Positions 15,748 through 25,417 of a DNA stretch of 64,000 nucleotides are shown piece after piece (positions within the stretch are counted from its first letter, which is position 1; the number at the start of each line of letters is the position of its first letter). Made by a program: the position numbers and the translations under genes. The notes under the pieces are model-generated. The model worked only from the letters and a program-made list of their open reading frames with translations. It was not told the DNA's origin and ran no database searches. The stretch comes from Planctomycetaceae bacterium. Lineage in GTDB: Bacteria > Planctomycetota > Planctomycetia > Planctomycetales > Planctomycetaceae. The DNA is taken from assembly GCA_041398785.1 (NCBI GenBank), contig JAWKUA010000003.1, forward strand, positions 248,001 to 312,000, in the 5' to 3' direction.

Positions 15748-17301
15748 ATGGTCGCTTCTGTTCGAGACCTTTTGCTGACAGTGGTGCCCCTGCTCGCCCT
15801 GCTGCCTGTTGCGTCAGCCGACGAGATTACCGCCGATCGGATCGACGGAGCGGAACCGCTGAACGTCGTCTTCATTCTGTCCGATGACCACCGTTACGAC
15901 GTGATGAGTTTCCTGGGGCACCCGTGGGTGGAAACTCCGGCAATGGATGCGATGGCTCGCGACGGCGTCTACTTCCGGAATGCGATGGTCACAACGTCCC
16001 TGTGTTCACCCAGTCGCGCGTCGATTCTGACCGGTCAATACATGCATCACCACGGCGTGGTTGACAACAACGTGCTGACCCGGCCCGGAACCATCTTCTT
16101 TCCGCAGTACCTTCAGCAGGCCGGGTACCAGACGGCGTACTTTGGAAAGTGGCACATGGGCGGCCACTCGGACGCGCCGCGGCCAGGCTTTGACAAATGG
16201 GTTTCCTTTCGGGGACAGGGTCACTACGACCCGCCGACACATCTGAAAAACTGGTCGCTGAATGTGGACGGACAGCCGGTTCCTCAAAAAGGCTACATCA
16301 CGGACGAACTGACGGATTACGCAATCGGCTGGCTCAACGACAGTGTCCGGGACAGCAGCAGACCGTTCTTCATGTATTTGTCTCACAAGGGCGTTCACGG
16401 AATGTTTCATCCGGCTGAACGCCATGCCGGCCGCTACGAAGGCAAGCCGCTGCCGAAGCCAAAGACGATGGTCAACACCGAAGCGAACTACCATCACAAA
16501 CCGATGTGGCTGAAGAACCAGCGGAACAGTTGGCACGGAGTGGATTTCGCCTACCACCAGGACTCCGACATTGCCGAACACTATCGGCTGTATTGTGAAG
16601 CTTTGCTGAGCGTCGATGAGTCAATCGGGCGCGTCCGGCAATGGCTGAAAGACAACGGTCTGGCCGACAACACGCTGGTGATGTACATGGGCGACAACGG
16701 CTTCCAGTGGGGCGAACACGGGCTGATTGACAAGCGCACTGCCTACGAAGCATCGATCCGCGTTCCGCTGCTGGGTGTCTGTCCGAAGCTGTGGAAACCG
16801 GGGACGACGCTGGAACAGGTCGTGGCCAATATCGACATCGGGCCAACTGTTCTGGAAGCTGCCGGTGTGAAAACGCCGACACAGATGGACGGTCGCAGTT
16901 TTCTGCAGCTCGCAGCCGGACAACTGCCGCCGGACCAGTGGCGTCAGAACCTGCTGTACGAGTACTACTGGGAATACAACTATCCTCACACGCCGACAAC
17001 GTTCGCCCTGCGGACCCATCGGTACAAATTCATTCAATATCACGGCATCTGGGATATTGACGAATTGTACGACATGCAGCAGGACCCAGATGAAGAACAC
17101 AATCTGATTTTCGATCCGCAGCATCAGGATCGGATTACTCAGATGAGAGCGGACCTGCACACGATTCTGGAGGATGCCGGCGCTAACCGGGTGCCATTCA
17201 GCCACAAGCAGGGAATGGGAGCAAATCTGCGTCTGAAAAGTGGTGCCGAAGCAGCCGAATTTCCGCCGGAACTGCTGCGCGAGAACGACGGGCAACAGTA
17301 G
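15748..17301 (+). CDS. Secreted type I sulfatase
   Basis: An arylsulfatase-family enzyme of 517 residues that removes sulfate esters, probably from sulfated polysaccharides. A signal peptide covers roughly residues 1-24 (LLLTVVPLLALLPVASA, cleavage before DE). The fold begins with NVVFILSDDHRYD, giving the Asp pair for calcium. The active site CSPSR has its Cys at residue 86 and would be matured to formylglycine. HHHGVVDN, GKWHMGGH and the later MYMGDNGFQWGEHG motif carry the remaining metal and substrate ligands. The length is normal for the family. The substrate cannot be named from sequence. No FGE (sulfatase-modifying) gene is in the window. Confidence 0.93.
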   Translation: MVASVRDLLLTVVPLLALLPVASADEITADRIDGAEPLNVVFILSDDHRYDVMSFLGHPWVETPAMDAMARDGVYFRNAMVTTSLCSPSRASILTGQYMHHHGVVDNNVLTRPGTIFFPQYLQQAGYQTAYFGKWHMGGHSDAPRPGFDKWVSFRGQGHYDPPTHLKNWSLNVDGQPVPQKGYITDELTDYAIGWLNDSVRDSSRPFFMYLSHKGVHGMFHPAERHAGRYEGKPLPKPKTMVNTEANYHHKPMWLKNQRNSWHGVDFAYHQDSDIAEHYRLYCEALLSVDESIGRVRQWLKDNGLADNTLVMYMGDNGFQWGEHGLIDKRTAYEASIRVPLLGVCPKLWKPGTTLEQVVANIDIGPTVLEAAGVKTPTQMDGRSFLQLAAGQLPPDQWRQNLLYEYYWEYNYPHTPTTFALRTHRYKFIQYHGIWDIDELYDMQQDPDEEHNLIFDPQHQDRITQMRADLHTILEDAGANRVPFSHKQGMGANLRLKSGAEAAEFPPELLRENDGQQ

Positions 17302-17604
17302 ATTGCACTGGTGAAGTTGTTTCGGCCGGAAAGGTTTATCGGCTGACGTTCGACGGGCGTCCTGACCCGACCCGAGCGGGCCGGCCTGCAGCCACCGTGT
17401 TATCGTCGGGGCACTGTGCAGAAGTCCCGGATTGTCAGCTGGTGTTCTCCAGGACGTGGATTCGAGAACAAAGGACGCCGACAATTCGCCGGATTTTCGA
17501 GCGCAGAGTCCGTGACACGATTATCGATGCCTGACCTGGCAGCTGGCAGGATTTCGAAAGAACTGCCGGTGAGCTGTGATGGTTGAAAGGAAAGGTTCCG
17601 GGTC
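17302..17604. other. Intergenic, sulfatase to kinase
   Basis: About 300 bases with no supported gene, terminator or repeat. The kinase start ATG at 17605 is preceded by GGAAAGG at 17588-17594, a plausible ribosome-binding site. Confidence 0.5.
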
Positions 17605-19164
17605 ATGACCGCCGAGCTTGAGGAGACAGTTATTGTCGCGGACGGCGGTGGCCCTGGCGCTTCGCGGGATGACACTCACGTCGTCGCGCGTTCGCGAATC
17701 GCAGTGGGAGCCGCAGCGACTTCCGGCGATCTGAGCAGCCGATTCGGCGAAGCCACTCGACAGCTTCTGCGGCAACGGCTGATGATTGCCGCGGGGGCCG
17801 TCCTGCTGATCATGATTGCCGTGACCGTGATCATGGCAACGAACGACGAGTTTCACGGGCAGGGCCTGATGGTGCGACCGCTGGCGATCGGCTTGATTGT
17901 GGCTGTCGTCGTGGTCCTGTGGCGAGTGCCCACGATTTCGATGGCCGCTCTGCGGCGGCTGGAACTGGTCGTGATCGCCGTACCGGTGATCGAGCTTTTG
18001 ATCGTTCAGGTCATTCGCACGCGGATCTACGCGACCCAGGGTGAACTCCAGACGGTGGAAACCGTCCGCGCGGCTGTGGGAGTTGCGGTGTGTGTGCTGG
18101 TGGCCACCTACGGGATGTTCATTCCGGGGACGTGGCGACGAACGGCCGTCGTGACAGGCCTGACGGCGTCGCTGCCGACGATCGTGGCGATGATTCACAC
18201 ATGGGTCGATCCGCGTCTGGCCGATTCGGTGGACGCGGCGCAGTTTGCGGTGTCCACGCTGACGCTGTCGATGGCGGCGGTGGCCACCGTCGGAGCTCAT
18301 GTCGTGCATTCAATGCGCCGCGAGGTCGAGGAAGCTCGGCAGTACGGACAGTACCGCCTGACGGACGAAATCGGTCGCGGCGCGATGGGAGTGGTATACC
18401 GCGCGGAACATCGCCTGCTGAAACGCCCGGCCGCCATCAAGCTGATTCGATCGGAGTCAGCCGCGGACGAAGCGGCGATCGCGCGTTTCGAACACGAAGT
18501 TCAGATCTCCGCCACGCTTTCTCACTGGAATACCGTGCAGATCTACGATTACGGTCGCACAGCAACAGGCGATTTCTACTACGTGATGGAATATCTGCGC
18601 GGCCAGTCGCTGCAGGAACGGCTGGTGGCCAGCGGACCGCTGACGGCCATGGAAACTCAATCCATCGTCCTGCAGCTTTGCGATGGACTGCAGGAAGCTC
18701 ATGCCAGGGGAATGGTGCATCGCGATCTGAAGCCGGCCAACATCTTTCTGGCGGAAACCGGCGGGCAGACCGACGTGGTCAAGATCCTGGACTTCGGTCT
18801 GGCGACGATGGCGACCGGGACGGACAACGCCAGCCGGGGGATCTGTGGAACACCGAAGTCGATGGCTCCCGAGCAGATTCGCGGCACGGCGATCGACGGG
18901 CGAGCCGATATTTATGCGATCGGCTGCCTGATCTTTGAGTGCCTGACCGGCGAGCCCCTGTTTGCCGCCGAGTCGGTTTCGGATGCCCTGAATCAGCATC
19001 TTTGCGTCGAGCCGGCTCTGGATCGAATCCCTTCTGAGGCGGCCGAGTTTCGCGAGATCGTGGCGATCTGCCTTCGGAAGCACCGCGACGAGCGATTCCA
19101 TGACGTGAATGTCCTGCGCTTGGCCGTCGCGGATCGGATGCAGCCAGTCACGCGGTCTTCCTGA
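17605..19164 (+). CDS. Membrane Ser/Thr protein kinase (N-terminal multi-TM, C-terminal kinase)
   Basis: A Hanks-type kinase of 519 residues. Residues about 50-240 contain five or six hydrophobic segments (for example AAGAVLLIMIAVTVIM, AIGLIVAVVVVLW, LVVIAVPVIELLIVQV, AVGVAVCVLVATYGM). The kinase domain fills about residues 250-510: glycine loop GRGAMGVVYRAEH, AAIKLI lysine, HRDLKPANIF catalytic loop, DFGLA and a GTPKSMAPEQ activation segment ending, so all catalytic residues are present. In many bacterial Ser/Thr kinases the kinase comes first and a single TM follows; here the order is reversed, with a membrane sensor-like part at the N-terminus. No target or phosphatase partner is adjacent. 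The ligand of the membrane part is unknown. Confidence 0.9.
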   Translation: MTAELEETVIVADGGGPGASRDDTHVVARSRIAVGAAATSGDLSSRFGEATRQLLRQRLMIAAGAVLLIMIAVTVIMATNDEFHGQGLMVRPLAIGLIVAVVVVLWRVPTISMAALRRLELVVIAVPVIELLIVQVIRTRIYATQGELQTVETVRAAVGVAVCVLVATYGMFIPGTWRRTAVVTGLTASLPTIVAMIHTWVDPRLADSVDAAQFAVSTLTLSMAAVATVGAHVVHSMRREVEEARQYGQYRLTDEIGRGAMGVVYRAEHRLLKRPAAIKLIRSESAADEAAIARFEHEVQISATLSHWNTVQIYDYGRTATGDFYYVMEYLRGQSLQERLVASGPLTAMETQSIVLQLCDGLQEAHARGMVHRDLKPANIFLAETGGQTDVVKILDFGLATMATGTDNASRGICGTPKSMAPEQIRGTAIDGRADIYAIGCLIFECLTGEPLFAAESVSDALNQHLCVEPALDRIPSEAAEFREIVAICLRKHRDERFHDVNVLRLAVADRMQPVTRSS

Positions 19165-19364
19165 CGAGTCCTTCCGGAAGCGGCGCTGCACAAAGGCAAC
19201 CGCACTTTGCGAGGGTCGCCGCATTGTCGTGTCGTGTGTCACATCCGGTGCAGCGACCGGCACTGTTGTTTCCTCGCGACGTCCAGGGCGAAGCTGAATG
19301 TCTCCTGAGCAGTTTCCCGAGTCAGTTCTGTCCCGGCGGGCCATTTTCCTCGCGGCGCCCGTTT

Positions 19365-20351
19365 TCAGTTCGACTTTGACTTCACCATCCCTGCGCCAAC
19401 CGCGACCGGCAGACGAGTCTTCTTTTCCGCGGTTGTGTTTTCGTACTGAGTCACGACGACCATGACTTTGCCGGTGATGACCTTGCCGGTCACAAGTCTC
19501 AGCGTGATCGTATACTGACCGGATGGTGCTTCACGACACAGGTATTCCTCAACGGATGGTCCGCGTTTTCCTTTCGGCAGAGTTCCGTCGCCGGTCAGCA
19601 GCAGGACGCCTCCGTTTTTGGTGACTTTGTTTCGGAAGGAGCAGGTTTGTTTACCGGGTTCCGCGACGGACAAGTCGACGTCTCCGTCCCCGGCCCACTC
19701 AACGCGAATTCGAAGATCATGAATCAGCGCTTCGTCGAGTTCCGTTTTCACTTTCTGCGCTGTTTCCGAGTTGCCTGCCGCCGTCAGTGAACGCTGCAGC
19801 TCGCGCAGGGTTTCGGTGGCTTCCGCGTGTTGAGTGTCGAAGTCATCGGTCCAGAGATACTTCAGAATCCCGATGCGCGACCACAGAATGTGTTCCGGCT
19901 GTGAACTGCGGTCGGCGTAGCGTCTGGCGATCAGCCAGGGTTCGGATCGCCACGGGTTTCGATCGGTTGCTTCCCGACACAGGGCAATTGCCCGGTCCCA
20001 GGCTTCAAAACGCGCCAGCAGGGCAGCGGTGACGAGCAGTTGATCCGCGTCGCCGGCCGTGAAGTCGACTCGTGACAGAAGAGCCCGGTCGATTTCACTT
20101 TGCGGGCGCCCGGTAAGCTTCATTTCGCCTGCCAGGACGTCGTACATCCATGGCTGGGCGTGATCATTTCGAATCGCCGCCTGAATTCCCTGGACCGCGG
20201 CTTCGAACTTTCGTTCTGCATGTAGACGGGCGAAGACTTCGGTGACGGCTGCATCCGAGTGTCGGTGCGACTGAAAGGCCTGGTTCCAGGCATCGGGGGA
20301 ATCGGTGTTCTTACCGACTTGCTTCAGGAGGTCAGCCGCGCGCGACAACAC
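19365..20351 (-). CDS. TPR-like C-terminal part of the upstream vWA protein (separated by a frame break)
   Basis: A 328-residue frame with alpha-helical, TPR-like segments (EVFARLHAERKFEAAVQGI, LVTAALLARFEAWDRAIALCREA) followed by a beta-rich end (RIRVEWAGDGDVDLSVAEPG). The nominal GTG start at 20351 sits inside a palindrome and has no ribosome-binding site. The frame remains open upstream through 20352-20518 and reads a Pro/Ser-rich linker (VSVPEPTQSVPGKATSSAS). It joins the vWA gene at a run of nine A on the minus strand (20510-20518). One extra A there would make a single protein of about 1270 residues. It is therefore best read as the C-terminal domain of the vWA protein rather than a separate gene. 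The function is unknown. Confidence 0.6.
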   Translation of the reverse strand: MLSRAADLLKQVGKNTDSPDAWNQAFQSHRHSDAAVTEVFARLHAERKFEAAVQGIQAAIRNDHAQPWMYDVLAGEMKLTGRPQSEIDRALLSRVDFTAGDADQLLVTAALLARFEAWDRAIALCREATDRNPWRSEPWLIARRYADRSSQPEHILWSRIGILKYLWTDDFDTQHAEATETLRELQRSLTAAGNSETAQKVKTELDEALIHDLRIRVEWAGDGDVDLSVAEPGKQTCSFRNKVTKNGGVLLLTGDGTLPKGKRGPSVEEYLCREAPSGQYTITLRLVTGKVITGKVMVVVTQYENTTAEKKTRLPVAVGAGMVKSKSN

Positions 20352-20385
20352 CGCAGCGTCGGTATCGGCCGAACGCTGCGGTGTT
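20347..20385. repeat. 13-bp palindrome at the vWA/TPR linker
   Basis: AACACCGCAGCGT (20347-20359) and ACGCTGCGGTGTT (20373-20385) are perfect complements around 13 bases. The element lies in the open frame joining the vWA protein to its TPR-like part and encodes STPQRSADTDAAVL, the same in-frame REP-like behaviour seen in uvrA. It could alternatively act as a hairpin terminator, but no T run follows. Confidence 0.65.
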
Positions 20386-20494
20386 GAAGGTTGGTTTGTT
20401 TGAAACAGTGTTGAAATGTAGCGTCGCGGCCGGCGACTTTCGCTCGCGGAAGATGTCGCCTTTCCCGGAACAGATTGGGTCGGTTCCGGAACGC

Positions 20495-23170
20495 TTACTT
20501 CACTGCTGGTTTTTTTTTGACGTTATCAATAGCCTGGTTGGAGATTCCGTTCGGACCATCGGCCTTCAGGATTGCATCCCAGTCAGCGGACACAGGTACT
20601 GAACCGAAGCCGCCGCCTCCAAAGCCGCCGCCACCGCCGCCGAAGCCGCCGCCACCGCCGCCGCCAAGACCACCGCCACCCAGGCCGCCGCCGCCACCGC
20701 CCCGACCGCCAAGGCCACCGCCGCCGAGACCACCGCCACCGCCCTGGACCGGCCGAAGCGTGGAGATGATGTCCAGGACGTCGTACACGCGGGTTGTCGC
20801 GCTTTCTTGCGGATCTTCAGCTTTTGCGAGTGTCGTGATCTGCACGACTTCGTTCTTAATCACGTACGTCAGCGCCGGTTCTTCTGTCTGATCAAAGATC
20901 AGCGAAAGCGCATTTCGCAGGCTGATGCCGTTTAAGACGATGTCCTTGACCGTGACTTCTTCCAGCGAGTTAATCCCTTCCAATTCCAGTTCGGCATAGT
21001 CCGGCCAAATCGTCATCCGGTAGTCAGCTCCACCTTCGCGACCATACGTCGCGGTGTAGAACTCCGAAATCTGCTGCAGAACTTCGCTCAGTTGAGCATC
21101 GCCGGGGAAGTCCAGAGGCGGAACAGGCTCGTCGAGCATCCGGTTCAGCCACAATTCAACCGGCTTTTGCTCGTAGTACACAAGCGACTTGTATCTTGGC
21201 ACGCGAGTCAAAGTCAGGGCACGCCAGACGTCTGCCGGCGGGTACTGAATCGGCGGCTCGTCCGGGAACGGAACGTGTGACAATTCCACCTGGTACAGAG
21301 TTTCCAGGAAGCGGTCGTGCCGCAGTTCCTGCAGTCGTCGCGACTTATCGAGCTGTCCGGCGCCTTCCGACACGACCAGCGCCTGTGCCGCCGGACCATT
21401 TCCGGGTCTCATGTCGATTGCCAGCCTGGCCACTGCTTCGGCATCTTCGTAACCGTTCACGTCGCCGTGACGAGCCCGATCCAGCAGTCCGCGGACCGAA
21501 TCGATCAGCGACTCAAGTCGCTCTTCTTCTTCCGCGTTCTGGATGACCAGCTTTTGCTGAGCTTCTCCGACCGCTTCGACCTGAAGCTGCTGCTTCCGAG
21601 TCTCGGCAGCTCGAATGGCCGCTGTACGGACGGATTCCAATGCCGAGGTCAGCCGCCGTTCCAGCTCGGCTCGAGCCGCCGGGTTGACATTGTTTTCTGA
21701 CCGCACTGTCGCCAGCACGTCCTTCAGCAGTGATTCACCGTACTCCGGCCGATCCTTACTATATTCCACCGCTTCCGCAATCGCTGCATTGGTCGCCTGA
21801 GTCAGTTGCTGAGTTCTGACAAGAATCTGCGATTCCACTTCCGACAGCGGATCCGACGTACCGCCAAATCCCGCGTCAAGCTCGTCCTGAGCGGAACCCG
21901 CACTGACCGGCGGCGGAGCATTCTGCACAGCAGGGGCGTCTTCCAGAACGGGCGGAGCGAAAGGATTTTCTTCCTGCGTGCTGAAGTTGAAAACGAACGG
22001 TTGTTCGGATTCCATCGATGTCAAAATCGTGTTCAGTTGCCTGTTGGTGTCGTCGATATCCGCAGCGCGAGTTGCAAGAGCTGCTGCTTCGCGGTTGCGG
22101 CCACGGTTTTGCAGAGCCTTCACGACCTTCACGGATTGATCCAGAAACGCCGCAAGTTCATTTCCTGTCAGATTCAGCATCTCCAGGCTTGCGGCAGGAG
22201 CATTGACGCCGTGGGAGGCTTCGGCACGTTCAACCAGCAGCCGCAGTTCTGCGCCGCCGTTCTGCTGAGTGATCTCGGAAGCTGACCAGGTTGTTGATTG
22301 TCCGTCAGCCGTCTGCAGAGTCAGTGAACCGGAAGCCGGCAGGCTGCCGCGGCCAACGACGACAGTGTGCCGATCTGGTCGGGCAAAGGTTGCCACTGAA
22401 GCCAGACCGTTCAGGCCGTTGCCGTCCAGTGTGATACCGTCCAGCTTCGTCGGCGCGGTTGTCATGGCTGCGATCATTGCCGAAGCGGTGTCGCCGGCCT
22501 CGTCGCCCTTGAACTGACGCACGACGCCGCCGGTCAGGTTGGCAAAGATCGCGGGAAGTTCCAGGTCGATGGAAGGTCCCAGCACGATGGAATGCATGCT
22601 GCAGCGATTCGCCGACATTGATTTCGCAACACGATCGACATCTTCTACCGACATCAGATTGGCAGATGTCACACCGTCGCCAATGTACAACACCGATGTC
22701 GGATGACCGTTGAGAGATCCGACAACAGTTTTCAGAGCGTCCGGAAGATTTGTCGCACCCAGTGGAGTTCGATTCCTGAGTGCTTCAAGAGCGCTGGCGG
22801 CTTCAGGGGAACCGGCCTTAACGAAGCCATTGGTCAGCGCTTCACAGGTGACATCGACCGCAAAGATCTGCACGGTATCGTCGGCAGGAAGGCTGCTGAG
22901 AATCTCCGACGTCAGCATCAGTTCCGCAGACCGGAATTTTCCGACCTGACTTGCTGACGTATCCAGCAACAGCACATGTTGCCGAACGGCTGCCTGACGC
23001 GACAGATTCGGTTGCAGAGCCAGGGCAAAATATTCGGCGCCGCTGGCCGAACGGTATTCCCTGGCGACCGCGGTACCGGCAGCATCTTCAGCAGCCGACA
23101 GCGAACCTGCGATGAGTCCGGCGAACGCGAGACAAGTAAACCGGAACGCAGAACGACGAAGATGCCGCAT
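20495..23170 (-). CDS. Secreted vWA-domain protein with STN-like domain and Gly-rich tail
   Basis: An 891-residue protein. A signal peptide covers residues 1-27 (FTCLAFAGLIAGSLSA). A von Willebrand A domain follows at about 45-220, with the MIDAS-type start LLLDTSASQVGKF and LYIGDGVTS. The middle is helical, with ALATRAADIDDTNRQL and a long Glu/Arg-rich stretch. Near residues 690-800 there is a segment like the secretin/TonB short N-terminal fold (LRNALSLIFDQTEEPALTYVI, then RVYDVLDIISTL). A glycine-rich run of GGGG, GLGGGG and FGGGG blocks follows (about 803-860). The frame stops shortly after an A9 run (VKKKPAVK). A ribosome-binding site (AAGGGA) precedes the ATG at 23170. It likely acts in the envelope; the partner is unknown. 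See the C-terminal part at 19365-20351. Confidence 0.8.
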   Translation of the reverse strand: MRHLRRSAFRFTCLAFAGLIAGSLSAAEDAAGTAVAREYRSASGAEYFALALQPNLSRQAAVRQHVLLLDTSASQVGKFRSAELMLTSEILSSLPADDTVQIFAVDVTCEALTNGFVKAGSPEAASALEALRNRTPLGATNLPDALKTVVGSLNGHPTSVLYIGDGVTSANLMSVEDVDRVAKSMSANRCSMHSIVLGPSIDLELPAIFANLTGGVVRQFKGDEAGDTASAMIAAMTTAPTKLDGITLDGNGLNGLASVATFARPDRHTVVVGRGSLPASGSLTLQTADGQSTTWSASEITQQNGGAELRLLVERAEASHGVNAPAASLEMLNLTGNELAAFLDQSVKVVKALQNRGRNREAAALATRAADIDDTNRQLNTILTSMESEQPFVFNFSTQEENPFAPPVLEDAPAVQNAPPPVSAGSAQDELDAGFGGTSDPLSEVESQILVRTQQLTQATNAAIAEAVEYSKDRPEYGESLLKDVLATVRSENNVNPAARAELERRLTSALESVRTAAIRAAETRKQQLQVEAVGEAQQKLVIQNAEEEERLESLIDSVRGLLDRARHGDVNGYEDAEAVARLAIDMRPGNGPAAQALVVSEGAGQLDKSRRLQELRHDRFLETLYQVELSHVPFPDEPPIQYPPADVWRALTLTRVPRYKSLVYYEQKPVELWLNRMLDEPVPPLDFPGDAQLSEVLQQISEFYTATYGREGGADYRMTIWPDYAELELEGINSLEEVTVKDIVLNGISLRNALSLIFDQTEEPALTYVIKNEVVQITTLAKAEDPQESATTRVYDVLDIISTLRPVQGGGGGLGGGGLGGRGGGGGGLGGGGLGGGGGGGFGGGGGGFGGGGFGSVPVSADWDAILKADGPNGISNQAIDNVKKKPAVK

Positions 23171-23595
23171 GAGGAATCCCTTTCGGTGAGACCGACATTG
23201 GCTTGAGTGAATTGGTCATTACAGCGGGTGGTCCGCGCACGGATCACCGCGAAGGCAACATTCTATATTCGTTCTCGGACTTGATAGAAATGAATTCCCC
23301 GCAAAAACGACCATTCCACTTCTGAATTGCCGCGGTCGTTCAAATCGCGCGGTGAAGCCGCTGCACTCGGCAAAGTTTACGGTCGGAAACAGCGGCCGTC
23401 CGCGATCGCAATTCCGAGCATCGGCGCAACCGTCAAAGCTTCTCGGAATAGCGCCGCTCGCGTGAACGCTGCAGCCGGAACCGGGCAGAATCCCTTCCAG
23501 CAGGCAACGTCGCGAGTTCCGAACGCAACGATTGTGTCAAGTTTGATGTTGCGGAAACTCGATACAGACTGTCGGGGGCAGAGGACTCAGGCTGC
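23171..23595. other. Divergent intergenic region, vWA gene and metallopeptidase
   Basis: No supported gene. It must hold the promoters for the two divergent genes. An A/T-richer patch near 23260-23300 is the most promoter-like part, but no clean -35/-10 pair was found. Confidence 0.4.
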
Positions 23596-23649
23596 TTGGT
23601 TCGGCAACCTCTGCGGGATGCCAACGTTGATTCGCGCAGTGAGTTGTCC

Positions 23650-25248
23650 ATGTCGGCGGCACGGTGGACTGCGCCGACAACATGCGCGATTCTGATTGCG
23701 ATGCTGCTGTCGGCGATCTTCGGGGAAAGGCACCGGCAGATTCCCCGCACGACGCCGCTGAAGCCGATGTCGTCACTGCATCTCGATCAGCACCCGGCCG
23801 GGCAGCCGATTGTAACGGAGCTGCCGGTTATTCCGGCGGGCAGTCTGCTGATCGTCGGCAGCCTTGACCGCTCGGCGCGCTCTCACACCATCACGATCGA
23901 ACTGCGCTGCGACGCACATCCCACGGCTGTCCATAGTTCGCCGGACGGTTTCGCGCCTCCGACCGTCGATGTTCGCCGGATCAGCGAAGCGGAACTGCAC
24001 CTCAGCCATTGTGCCGGAATTCGCGTTGGCCGGAATTGTGCTTCCGGAGATCAGGTTGCCTCAGTAGCGGACGTTGACGTCGCCGAGTCGTGTGAGAACG
24101 TTGTGCGGCGGTTTGCTGTTCCTGTCCTGACGGCGGGGCACGGTTCGCATCGAATAGCAGAAGGACGTCTGGTCGCGCAGGGTCAGCGCCTTCAGGTATT
24201 CTCGGCGGTCACCGCAGAAGCACCAACATCCCGCCTCCGGATGACGCAACTGGCCGCGGCAATTGTTCACGAATGTGAAACTCGCCTGCTGCCGTTTCTT
24301 GAGTCGAATTATGCCCAGCTGAGAGATATTGACGGTGACGGAATGCTGTGCGTTGTCCTGTGCGACCTGCAGCCTGCCGGCTTGTCCGAACGCGGCAACA
24401 ACACGGAGCCGGTATTGGGCTGTGTCCGTCGCAGCGACTTCTTCCTGCCGAACGCCGACTTTGGCGGCGACATCGTCTATCTCGACGAAAGCCTGCGGGA
24501 CGGCGACGATCTGTCCGAAATCCTGACTCACGAGCTGGCGCATGTCGTGACGTTCTCGCAACTTGCCGAACGAGGTTCCGTCGGGCTGACTGAGACGTCG
24601 CTCGGAGTGCCCGACTGGCTGAATGAGGCAATCTCACACCACTTCGAACGCCGGACCGGCAGCGATGGCCGCAACCTGGTTTCTCGCGCTGCGGCATTCG
24701 CGAAAACACCGCACCGATTTCCGATCGTGATTCCGAATGCTCCGAAATTTTCTGCCTACGGACGCGGCGGCTGTCGAGCGGCAGGTGTGAGTTTTCTGGA
24801 GAGCGTTCTGTCATCGGTGCCCGGCGAAGCTCGCGTCGCAACGCTGCTCGATGCTCAGGGAGACGCCATCGAATCGCTCGAAAGTCTGGCCGACAGACAA
24901 TTCCCGGATCTGTTTCGCAACTGGACCATAGAGCTGCTGGCGGGCCGGATTTGCTCTGACACGGTGCTCTGCGCGAAGCCGGCGATTTCACCGGCGCCGG
25001 AAAACGCCTGGCTGAGAAATTCGTCGCGAGACGAGGCTGAGTGCTGCATTCAACTGCAGGAGATTCACCCGAATCGGCCCGTTTCGATCGAGATCGCGGG
25101 GACCGCCGCGGCATTCTTCGAGCCAACGACGCAGCAGGGTTCGCTGATTGTGACCGGACCTGCCGAAAGCCAACTTCAGATCAGCATTGTCGCCGCGAGT
25201 CGAACCACCACATGTTCGGCGACTAACGAAACACTGGATTCCAACTGA
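23650..25248 (+). CDS. Secreted zinc metallopeptidase-like protein (HELAH)
   Basis: A protein of about 530 residues. The start at ATG 23650 gives a hydrophobic N-terminus (TTCAILIAMLLSAIFG); an in-frame start at 23596 would place 18 residues before it. The catalytic zinc motif is LTHELAHVVTF near residue 294, and WLNEAISHHFE about 30 residues later can supply the third ligand, which is the gluzincin arrangement. The preceding DIDGDGMLCVVLCDL resembles the hyicolysin-like (M30) family. The C-terminal region (GEARVATLLDAQGDAIESLESL) is like the helical end of those peptidases. The family assignment is moderate; protease activity is inferred from the motif alone. Confidence 0.7.
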   Translation: MSAARWTAPTTCAILIAMLLSAIFGERHRQIPRTTPLKPMSSLHLDQHPAGQPIVTELPVIPAGSLLIVGSLDRSARSHTITIELRCDAHPTAVHSSPDGFAPPTVDVRRISEAELHLSHCAGIRVGRNCASGDQVASVADVDVAESCENVVRRFAVPVLTAGHGSHRIAEGRLVAQGQRLQVFSAVTAEAPTSRLRMTQLAAAIVHECETRLLPFLESNYAQLRDIDGDGMLCVVLCDLQPAGLSERGNNTEPVLGCVRRSDFFLPNADFGGDIVYLDESLRDGDDLSEILTHELAHVVTFSQLAERGSVGLTETSLGVPDWLNEAISHHFERRTGSDGRNLVSRAAAFAKTPHRFPIVIPNAPKFSAYGRGGCRAAGVSFLESVLSSVPGEARVATLLDAQGDAIESLESLADRQFPDLFRNWTIELLAGRICSDTVLCAKPAISPAPENAWLRNSSRDEAECCIQLQEIHPNRPVSIEIAGTAAAFFEPTTQQGSLIVTGPAESQLQISIVAASRTTTCSATNETLDSN

Positions 25249-25417
25249 CCGGACTTCCTTGCGTAATCCAGGTGATTTCCTGAAGTGCGATCGTCCAGCA
25301 TCGCTTTGGATTTGGAGGAATGGCCGAATTCCGAGCCGTCGTTCGGTTCCTCTGAAATCACCGCGTCAGTGAAAAGGAAAGCGGCGACGAACTGCCGCAG
25401 TCCCAACGCGTCGCGTG

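Noticed and set aside
20347..20385. The palindrome as a transcription terminator between two genes
   Set aside because: No T run follows on either strand and the reading frame is open through it.
20600..20755. CCGCCGCCACCG repeats as a CRISPR or satellite array
   Set aside because: They are the codons of the glycine-rich tail of the vWA protein, with no spacer structure. No CRISPR array was found in the window.
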